Made by a program: the position numbers and the translations under genes. DNA of 64,000 bases from the NCBI RefSeq assembly GCF_000212415.1, contig NC_015500.1, positions 2,666,001 to 2,730,000 on the forward strand. The letters are read 5' to 3'. This DNA comes from Treponema brennaborense DSM 12168 (GTDB taxonomy: Bacteria; Spirochaetota; Spirochaetia; Treponematales; Treponemataceae). Of the stretch, positions 57,594 to 64,000 are shown one piece after another. How positions within the stretch are numbered: position 1 is the first letter of the stretch; the number at the start of each line of letters is the position of its first letter. The notes below the pieces were generated by a model that did no database searches, was not told the DNA's origin, and saw only the letters and a list, made by a program, of their open reading frames with translations.

Positions 57594-60269
57594 ATGAAGC
57601 GATCAGAAAAAATAACCGCAGCATCCGGTTTTATAGTACTCATACTTGCAGCTCTTTTTTCCATTGCACTATTACTGCACTTTTTCAACTTCGGCTTGGT
57701 ACGTTCGGGCGGAGCACGCTTTTTTCTTGCGCTCGGCTCCATGCTTTACAGCGTGTACGGTTTTTCATGCATACTGATTCCGCTCTTTTTATGCGTAACC
57801 GGTTTGAGCTGCTTTGCCGAAACCTGGTCCGTAAAAAAGGGAATAATCCTGCTCGTTTCAGTAATACCGTTCTTTACCGTTGCACTCACGGAACGGTTCG
57901 CAAGGTTTCTTGCCGCCGCCGAAAGCGGCCCGCTGCTTACCATAAAAATATGCGCGCTGCTGACCATCGGCGCGCTGCTGATCGCGATCGAATACATTGC
58001 GGCGAGCATCGCCGGCGATAAAATACAGAACGCCCTGCTCGCCCGGCAAATGCCCCGAAAGTCCGGCAATGAAGCCGATACCGCGGAAATCGAACCCGAA
58101 GCAGAATTCCCCGCAGACTTTCCAAGCGAACCGGAACGGCCTGAAGCGGCTGAAAGCCTTCAAACAGAACCGGCCGCCGCCAGTCAAAGCGAACAGCCGG
58201 AAACGCAGCCGGAGCAGCCGGAAGCGGCGGAGCCGGCGGCGCCGCACGAAATCACCGTAGAATTGCAGACGCCCGGCATGACGATTGCCGAAGCGGAACG
58301 CTTGGCGGCGGAGGAATCGGCCGAGCAGGCGGCACCCAGTCCGGTTCCGGCACCCGATTCGGAATTGTACAGTTCCGACGAAGCGGCCTTTATCGAAAAT
58401 CCGTTCGCAGAAGACGGCGGAACAGCAGCCGAAGCCGCCGGCACGGACGAAGACGAATCTGACGAATCTGACGATTTAGACGCTATCGACGACATTGACG
58501 ATGCGGACGACGACGAAACGTATTCCGATGAAGACGACGATTGCGCGGACGAAGCGCAGGATTTTGACGATGTGTTCGACACCGAAACGGACGGCGGCGA
58601 TTGCGCGGATTCGATAGATTCGACGGATCCGGCGGCTGAAGCCGAACCGGAAACCGCCGCACATTCCGCACATTCCGCACATTCCGCACATTCCGCCGCT
58701 ATGGACGCGGCCGCATACCCGGAGGAACGCAGCTGCGCAGAAACGGCAGTATCAGCGCCCGGCTCCGCCGCTTCGGCAAACACCGCTTCGGCGGAAACGA
58801 CCTCGGCATCGGCATTGCCGCTCGTTGAACGCGCGGTTCCGGCCCGCATAAAAGGCGCGCCGTATCACATTCCGGTCGACGGTCTGCTTACGTCGTATCC
58901 CGACGGTGAATACTGGATTATCGACGACGAAACGCTCGCTTCCGCAGGGGAACTTAAAGACACCCTCAGCGAGTTCAAAATAGCGGCAGAAGTAACCGGC
59001 ATCAGAAAAGGGCCGGTTATCACGATGTTTGAAATTCTGCCCGCGCCCGGCGTAAAACTGAGCAAAATAGTCGCGCTGCAGGACAACATCGCGCTCCGCC
59101 TCGCCGCGTCGAGCGTCCGCATCGTCGCCCCCATTCCCGGCAAGCACGCCGTCGGCATCGAAGTGCCAAACAAGGAACGCGCCATCGTCAGTTTCAAGGA
59201 ACTCATCGAAACCGAAGCGCCGGCGTTCAAAAAATACGCGATTCCCGTCATTCTGGGAAAAGACATCACCGGAGAAGCGCAAATCATCGATCTGGCAAAA
59301 ACGCCGCACTTGCTGATCGCCGGATCCACCGGTTCGGGCAAATCGGTGTGCGTCAATACGATGATTCTTTCCATTCTGTACAAAAGATCGCCGCAGGACG
59401 TCAAAATGATCCTGATAGACCCCAAAATCGTCGAACTCAAACTGTACAACGATATTCCGCACCTTTTGACGCCGGTCATCACCGAACCCAAAAAGGCGTT
59501 TCAGGCGCTACAGTATTGTCTGTGCGAAATGGAACGCCGATACGCGCTGCTCGACGGCATGGGCGTCCGTGAAATCGCCAGCTACAACCGCCGCATTGCC
59601 GAACGCAACATCGCGACGGAAAAACTGCCGTACATCGTCATCATCATAGACGAATTTGCGGATCTGATGGCCACGACCGGCAAGGAACTCGAATCCACCG
59701 TTGCGCGTCTTGCCGCCATGAGCCGCGCCGTCGGCATCCATCTGGTGCTGGCAACCCAGCGCCCCTCGATCGACGTTATCACCGGACTCATCAAGGCGAA
59801 CATTCCCACCCGCATCGCGTTCATGGTGGCGTCCAAAATGGACAGCCGCATCATCATAGACCAAGTCGGCGCGGAAAAGCTGCTCGGCCGCGGCGACATG
59901 CTGTACGCGTCGGCAACCGATCCGTTCCCCGTGCGTATCCAAGGAACGTTCGTTTCGGACACTGAAGTCGAAAACGTCGTCGAATACGTCAAACAGTACG
60001 GCGAGCCCGAATACATCGACGATGAAATCTTTGTGGAAGATGAAGAGATCGACATGGGACCGTCGCTGTTCAGCGACGGAGACGATCCGCTGTACGAGCA
60101 GGCGCTCGAAATCGTCGTCCAGGCGGGCAAGGCGTCCGCGTCGTATATCCAGCGCAGACTCAAAATCGGCTACAACCGGGCGGCACGTCTGGTGGAAGAA
60201 ATGGAAGCGCGCGGCATCGTCGGCCCCGCGAACGGGTCGAAACCGCGCGACATTCTGCAAGTACCGTAA
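57594..60269 (+). CDS. ftsK: FtsK/SpoIIIE DNA translocase
   Basis: An 891-aa septal motor that pumps chromosome ends to the daughter cells. Four or five membrane helices occupy residues 10-141. A linker of about 290 residues (150-440) is Glu/Asp/Ala/Pro-rich, including a four-fold AHS repeat at 356-367 coded by four 9-bp units (58660-58695). The motor has Walker A GSTGSGKS near 580 and Walker B VIIIDEFADL. The last 65 residues are the winged-helix gamma domain that reads orientation sequences (SASYIQRRLKIGYNRAARLVE). GGGAG precedes the ATG. Confidence 0.96.
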   Translation: MKRSEKITAASGFIVLILAALFSIALLLHFFNFGLVRSGGARFFLALGSMLYSVYGFSCILIPLFLCVTGLSCFAETWSVKKGIILLVSVIPFFTVALTERFARFLAAAESGPLLTIKICALLTIGALLIAIEYIAASIAGDKIQNALLARQMPRKSGNEADTAEIEPEAEFPADFPSEPERPEAAESLQTEPAAASQSEQPETQPEQPEAAEPAAPHEITVELQTPGMTIAEAERLAAEESAEQAAPSPVPAPDSELYSSDEAAFIENPFAEDGGTAAEAAGTDEDESDESDDLDAIDDIDDADDDETYSDEDDDCADEAQDFDDVFDTETDGGDCADSIDSTDPAAEAEPETAAHSAHSAHSAHSAAMDAAAYPEERSCAETAVSAPGSAASANTASAETTSASALPLVERAVPARIKGAPYHIPVDGLLTSYPDGEYWIIDDETLASAGELKDTLSEFKIAAEVTGIRKGPVITMFEILPAPGVKLSKIVALQDNIALRLAASSVRIVAPIPGKHAVGIEVPNKERAIVSFKELIETEAPAFKKYAIPVILGKDITGEAQIIDLAKTPHLLIAGSTGSGKSVCVNTMILSILYKRSPQDVKMILIDPKIVELKLYNDIPHLLTPVITEPKKAFQALQYCLCEMERRYALLDGMGVREIASYNRRIAERNIATEKLPYIVIIIDEFADLMATTGKELESTVARLAAMSRAVGIHLVLATQRPSIDVITGLIKANIPTRIAFMVASKMDSRIIIDQVGAEKLLGRGDMLYASATDPFPVRIQGTFVSDTEVENVVEYVKQYGEPEYIDDEIFVEDEEIDMGPSLFSDGDDPLYEQALEIVVQAGKASASYIQRRLKIGYNRAARLVEEMEARGIVGPANGSKPRDILQVP

Positions 60270-60418
60270 CGCCGAAGCGAACCGCGCCGGCCGCAGCAGC
60301 CGAGGCGAACCGAGCCGAAACGGACGGCCGCCTTAACTTAACCGAAGCGCCGTCCCCGCAGCGGGTCGAAACCGCGCGACATTCTGCAAGTACCGTAACG
60401 CCGAAGCGAACCGCGCCG
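60233..60418. repeat. 57-bp direct duplication of the ftsK 3' end
   Basis: 60233-60289, which holds the last ftsK codons and stop, is repeated without mismatch at 60362-60418, 129 bp away. The copy has no start and is a pure sequence duplication. Confidence 0.92.
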
Positions 60419-60476
60419 TCCCGAAAAGATGCGCAGGAAACGGTACAGGTGTAACCGTGCGGCAACGGCGTTTGCC

Positions 60477-60808
60477 GCATCTTTTCCTCAAAACATGCGG
60501 AAGGAATTTTAAAACATGCGCATCTTTTCCCTAAAACATGCGGAAGGAATTTTAAAACATGCGCATCTTTTCCTCAAAACATGCGGAAATAATTTTAAAA
60601 CATGCGCATCTTTTCCCTAAAACATGCGGAAGGAATTTTAAAACATGCGCATCTTTTCCCTAAAACATGCGGTAGAAATTTTAAAACATGCGCATCTTTT
60701 CCCCAAAACATGCGGTAGAAATTTAAAAACATGCGCATCTTTTCCTCAAAACATGCGGTAGAAATTTTAAAACATGCGCATCTTTTCCCCAAAACATGCG
60801 GAAGAAAC
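60477..60808. repeat. Tandem array of eight 43-bp units
   Basis: The mark GCATCTTTTCC recurs at 60477, 60520, 60563, 60606, 60649, 60692, 60735 and 60778, exactly 43 bp each time, with small substitutions. Each unit is two half-units of 22 and 21 bp that both begin AAAACATGCG, so that 10-mer appears about 15 times every two helical turns. There are no unique spacers, so this is not a CRISPR array. Confidence 0.95.
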
Positions 60809-60833
60809 GGCGCGGATGCAGGCGGCAACGTGT

Positions 60834-61380
60834 GCCGTCTGCCGGCGGCGGCCTTAGGATATGATGAATGTCTCGGGATAAAGATACAAGCCGGCGGCAG
60901 TTGCCGTCTGCCGGCGGCGGCCTCAGCCGATGCCGGCGCGCTTCAACCGCAACACCGGCCGCGGCCTTAGGGTACGACAGCGCCCTTCGCGTACGATGCC
61001 CGCGGCTGCCGCATCGTCTCTGCCGGCGCCCGCCTCAGCCGATGCCGGCGCGCTTCAACCGCAGCGCCCTTCGCGTACGATGCCGGCGGTTGCCGCATCG
61101 TCTGCCGGCGGCGGCCTTAGGATATGATGAATGTCTCGGGATAAAGATGCAAGCCGGCGGCAGTTGCCGGCGGCCGGCGGCGGCCTTAGCCAATGCCGGC
61201 GTGCTTTCGTCTGCCGGCGCCCGCCTTAGCCGATGCCGGCGGCGGCCTTAGCCGATGCCGGCGCGCTTTCGTCTGCCGGCCGAGGCCTTAGGATATGATG
61301 GATGTCTCAGGGTAAAGATGCAAGCCGGCGGCAGTTGCCGTCTGCCCGCGGCTGCCGCATCGTCTGCCGGCAATCGGTGC
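60834..61380. repeat. GC-rich mosaic of dispersed repeat modules
   Basis: A module of 55-75 bp (core CCTTAGGATATGATG to GCCGGCGGCAGTTGCC) occurs at about 60834-60921, 61099-61170 and 61271-61346. Other modules recur between them: CGATGCCGGCGCGCTTCAACC (about 60927 and 61037) and GCGCCCTTCGCGTACGATGCC (about 60980 and 61065). Open frames here are short, arginine-rich and repetitive and are not taken as genes. Confidence 0.88.
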
Positions 61381-61404
61381 GTTCCCGCCCGTTCCGCACG
61401 CAGT

Positions 61405-62634
61405 TTAAATGAACTTTCGCACTTCGTAATGATCGGTCATGCCCATTTTATGTGCGACGAAATACGAACCGAACATCGCCGTCGCCGCGTCGATCGCCGC
61501 CGCAAACGAACAAATCAAAAGAGCTGCCGGCTTGAGCAGCAGATAGCCCGCCTCAAATCCGCGCCCATATATCGTGCACATCACCGTCAGCGCCACGAAC
61601 GGACCGCCGGACGGCAGAGCGCCCAGTACGAACGACAGCACGCACGACATTCCCGCAATCCACAAAACGTCTTCAGCCGAAATGCGCAGACTCGAATACG
61701 ACGTCAAAATCACCACGAAACACACGGTCGTGCACAGCGCGGATCCGCCGCGCGCAAAAACCGAAAACACCGGATACGTTACCGCGTTTATCTTGCGCTG
61801 AATCCCCAAACTTTCCTTGCCGTGCCTGACGGCGACCGGCAGCGTCAGATTCGTATCGCCTGAAAAAAACGCAACCAATATCGGACAAATGCTCGCGTAC
61901 AGCACCCGCATCGGCTTCGTTCCCTTGCACAGCGCGTACAGCAGCACCGGATACAGCACGAACGCAACCAAAACGAAATCCGCCGCAAGCATGATCAGCA
62001 GCGGAACGTACACACCCGACGCAAATACGGCGAACGAATCGATCGCCCAGGTACACGCGATCGCAATCATCCCGATCGCCAGCATATCCACAAAAAAACT
62101 CATCACGTTGTACGCCACCGTCGACAGCGAATCGAACAGCGTTACCGCACTCTTGGAAGCCGCCGTATCCACGGCGCAGCCGGCTCCCGCCAGTCCCGCA
62201 AACAAAAACAGCGGCAGCAGAAAAGCCCCGTCCAAAAACGCCTCGAATCCCGAATACGGAAACAGCCGCCGCACCAGTGCCTGCACGTCTATGGAAGCCA
62301 CCTCGGCAACCTTTTCCGCCGTAATCGGAATACGCGGCAGACGCACGACCAAAACGGACAGCAGCCCGACCGCCGTCAGCATACACACCGAAACGGCCAG
62401 CACGCTCACAATCAAAAACGCCGGCTTCAATATCCGCTTAGAAGCGCGCAGCTTGCACACCGCAACCGACACGCTGAAAAACAGCAGCGGCAGCACCGTA
62501 TACCGCCCGAACCGCACCGACACGTCGGTCAAAAAAGAAAGCACCGCCGCAGCGTTCCGACTCTCAAACGGCACCACCAGCGCCGCCGTAATTCCCAACG
62601 CAATTCCCAGAAGATATTTGATCCAGATTTTCAT
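61405..62634 (-). CDS. Dicarboxylate/amino acid:cation symporter, divergent
   Basis: A 409-aa membrane protein of the DAACS (glutamate/aspartate/serine symporter) fold, with about eight helices and two re-entrant loops. The family motifs are changed: the first hairpin reads ILVAFFSGDTNLTLP, helix 7 ARGGSAL where NMDGTAL is usual, the second hairpin GALPSGG, and helix 8 DAATAMFGSY where DRxRTxxNVxGD is usual. Substrate therefore cannot be predicted. It has a consensus-like promoter ending 6 nt before the ATG and no ribosome-binding site. Confidence 0.82.
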   Translation of the reverse strand: MKIWIKYLLGIALGITAALVVPFESRNAAAVLSFLTDVSVRFGRYTVLPLLFFSVSVAVCKLRASKRILKPAFLIVSVLAVSVCMLTAVGLLSVLVVRLPRIPITAEKVAEVASIDVQALVRRLFPYSGFEAFLDGAFLLPLFLFAGLAGAGCAVDTAASKSAVTLFDSLSTVAYNVMSFFVDMLAIGMIAIACTWAIDSFAVFASGVYVPLLIMLAADFVLVAFVLYPVLLYALCKGTKPMRVLYASICPILVAFFSGDTNLTLPVAVRHGKESLGIQRKINAVTYPVFSVFARGGSALCTTVCFVVILTSYSSLRISAEDVLWIAGMSCVLSFVLGALPSGGPFVALTVMCTIYGRGFEAGYLLLKPAALLICSFAAAIDAATAMFGSYFVAHKMGMTDHYEVRKFI

Positions 62635-62640
62635 GACACA

Positions 62641-62669
62641 AGCATAGCGGAAGAACCGCCGTTAATCAA
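62641..62669 (-). promoter_or_regulatory. Leaderless promoter of the symporter gene
   Basis: On the minus strand TTGATT (62664-62669), 17 bp, TATGCT (62641-62646), then 6 nt to the ATG at 62634. Confidence 0.65.
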
Positions 62670-62824
62670 GCCGTTTTTTTCCGGTGTTTTTCAGCATTTT
62701 TCGGGAGCGCATCCGTACGCACACCGGCTCGCTTCGGGGTTCGGCGTCTTGCGCGCCTCCGTTTTTCAAACCGGAACGGACGTTCCGCCCGTTCCGCCCT
62801 GCGCATCCGGGCTGGCCGGTATTT

Positions 62825-63817
62825 TCAGAACAGTCCGGCGCTGCGGAAAACCGCCGTATACGCAAAGATTGCCGGCATCGAAAAAAGCGCCGTCCACACC
62901 AGCACCTGTCCGGCAAGTTCGCTGTCGCCTCCCATCTGATCCGCCATGGAAACGCTCGCCACCGCCTGCGGCGCCGCGAACAGCGCGAACAGCGCCGCGT
63001 ACTCGGCGCCGGTGAACGGCCGCAGTCCCAGAGCGGACGGTACGAAAACGACGGCCGCCATCCCCAGCACCGGCGCCAGCACCAAGCGGGAGGCGACGCT
63101 CAGCGAAATCTGCGGCAGCAGACGGCGCACTGCGGAAAACTTAAACTGTCCGCCCAAAATGATCAGCGACAGCCACGGCGCTATGCCGCCGACGCTTGCC
63201 AGCGCTTTATACACGAACCTAAAACTTCCCGTACTCAGCCGCCGGCCGCCCAGGTGCGGACGCAGCAGCAAACACACGAAGCCGGCGGCAACGCCGATAA
63301 TCAGCGGATTCGTAACGATCTGCTTTACGATAAACCGCACCGGATGCACCATCCGCTGCCGCACGAACGCCGAAAGGGAAATCACTCCCAGCACGTTGTA
63401 CAGCGGAACGCTGAACGCCGACACCAAAGACGCAACGATCAGCCCCTCGCTTCCGCACAGATTGAACGCGAGCGGCAGCCCGATCGTCGCGTAATTCGAC
63501 CGGTAAAAAGCCTGATGCACCACGCCTTTCTGCCGGTCGTCGGGAACGGCGAACGGAACGACGGCGAACCCGATAACGAACAATACCAGAATCACCGCGA
63601 CGGCGAACGCAACCACCTGCCACCGGATATCCGCAAGCGAATCGATATCGTAAATGTTGACGAACATCATCGCCATAAATCCGTAGCGAAAGCAGAAGCG
63701 GTTTCCCTCTTTCAGAAACGTATCGGAAACCACGTTTTTCCGTCTGACGTAAAATCCGAGCGCGGAAACCAGCAGCAGCGGAAACACGGCGTTCAATGAA
63801 AATACAAGCGCGTCCAT
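62825..63817 (-). CDS. AEC-family (auxin efflux carrier-like) transporter
   Basis: A 330-aa membrane protein with ten helices in two inverted halves. Conserved features include the NYATIGLPLAFNLCGSEGL segment in the middle, the NPLIIG motif, and AAPQAVASVSMADQMGGD near the end. Bacterial relatives carry small carboxylates such as malate or malonate; substrate is not predictable here. The start is fixed by a promoter ending 6 nt before the ATG. Confidence 0.88.
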   Translation of the reverse strand: MDALVFSLNAVFPLLLVSALGFYVRRKNVVSDTFLKEGNRFCFRYGFMAMMFVNIYDIDSLADIRWQVVAFAVAVILVLFVIGFAVVPFAVPDDRQKGVVHQAFYRSNYATIGLPLAFNLCGSEGLIVASLVSAFSVPLYNVLGVISLSAFVRQRMVHPVRFIVKQIVTNPLIIGVAAGFVCLLLRPHLGGRRLSTGSFRFVYKALASVGGIAPWLSLIILGGQFKFSAVRRLLPQISLSVASRLVLAPVLGMAAVVFVPSALGLRPFTGAEYAALFALFAAPQAVASVSMADQMGGDSELAGQVLVWTALFSMPAIFAYTAVFRSAGLF

Positions 63818-63823
63818 TTATTC

Positions 63824-63852
63824 AGTATACCGCATCGCACCGGCGTGCACAA
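63824..63852 (-). promoter_or_regulatory. Leaderless promoter of the AEC transporter gene
   Basis: On the minus strand TTGTGC (63847-63852), 17 bp, TATACT (63824-63829), then 6 nt to the ATG at 63817. No Shine-Dalgarno sequence is present. Confidence 0.65.
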
Positions 63853-63857
63853 TCGAA

Positions 63858-64000
63858 TTAAAACAGCTGCATATACTCCTGCGGATCCGTTATGGCGTCC
63901 TTATCGACGCGGAACGTGATTTTCAGATTTTTCAGCCGCAGTCCGTTCCGGCTGAAATACAGACGGATAATGACATATTTCATGTTGATGCAGATTTTCC
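63858..64000 (-). CDS. C-terminal end of an unknown protein, cut by window edge
   Basis: An open frame enters from the right edge and ends in TAA at 63858-63860. The 46 visible residues (NMKYVIIRLYFSRNGLRLKN, ending YMQLF) look like alternating beta-strands. The other two frames have early stops. The family cannot be named. Confidence 0.55.
   Translation of the reverse strand, partial: KICINMKYVIIRLYFSRNGLRLKNLKITFRVDKDAITDPQEYMQLF

Noticed and set aside
60477-60808. CRISPR array
   Set aside because: Units are contiguous with near-identical sequence throughout and no unique spacers, and no cas gene is nearby.
60595-60828. Protein coded by the 43-bp repeats (77 codons on the minus strand)
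   Set aside because: The period is not a multiple of three, so the frame simply cycles through all three phases; there is no ribosome-binding site.
60868-61251. 127-codon frame in the GC-rich mosaic
   Set aside because: Arg/Ala/Pro-rich and repetitive, with no start signal; explained by GC-rich repeats without stops.
60834-61380. Integron attC sites, known from some treponemes
   Set aside because: No GTTRRRY/RYYYAAC core pairs or integrase gene; modules are not separated by cassettes.

Overview
The window looks like a piece of a spirochaete chromosome, most likely a moderate-GC Treponema. The evidence is indirect. The str, S10, spc and alpha ribosomal clusters run on as one block without fusA, infA, adk or map. 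RpoB carries Asn at the position equivalent to E. coli Ser531, the state known for naturally rifampicin-resistant spirochaetes. The gene content (Ctp protease, FemAB, liv transporter, several [FeFe]-hydrogenases) fits an anaerobic, amino-acid-using member of the group. No rRNA operon, phage, IS element or CRISPR array was seen.

Layout: 1-14.3 kb holds mixed housekeeping genes. These are a truncated membrane protein, a STAS protein with a zinc ribbon, an SDR, TrmJ, the unit ctp-rsmE-GT26-sigma54 activator, a small membrane protein with a MinD-like ATPase and Lgt, transketolase, and a 491-aa orphan followed by a PTS IIA protein. 14.5-15.3 kb is an hsp20 unit with a consensus sigma-54 promoter, a distal palindrome and two stacked 5'UTR hairpins. 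15.4-20.9 kb is a branched-chain amino-acid ABC transporter with a CBS-ACT protein at its end. 20.9-49.3 kb is the translation/transcription block, all on the minus strand: tRNA-Thr, rpmG, tRNA-Trp, secE, nusG, rplKAJL, rpoBC; then rpsLG; then tuf followed by S10-spc-alpha. 49.4-51.7 kb holds serine acetyltransferase, a FemAB transferase and a candidate small RNA. 52.0-57.3 kb is a compact hydrogenase locus: a sensory group C-like [FeFe]-hydrogenase with a PAS domain, a SpoIIE/PP2C phosphatase, two thioredoxin-fold [2Fe-2S] proteins and a group B-like hydrogenase. 57.6-60.3 kb is ftsK, followed by about 1.1 kb of repeats (57-bp duplication, eight 43-bp tandem units, GC-rich mosaic). 61.4-64 kb holds two transporters and a truncated gene.

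The main points for follow-up are the hydrogenase-phosphatase locus, whose phosphatase has an unassigned C-terminal domain; the sigma-54 control of hsp20 and a sigma-54 activator that lacks a DNA-binding domain; two unannotated structured RNAs with their own promoters (51.6 kb and 36.3-36.6 kb); the repeat island behind ftsK; and a recurring promoter layout in which the -10 box lies 6-7 nt before the ATG with no Shine-Dalgarno sequence, predicting leaderless mRNAs for many solitary genes. All functions are read from sequence motifs and gene order; no searches were run.
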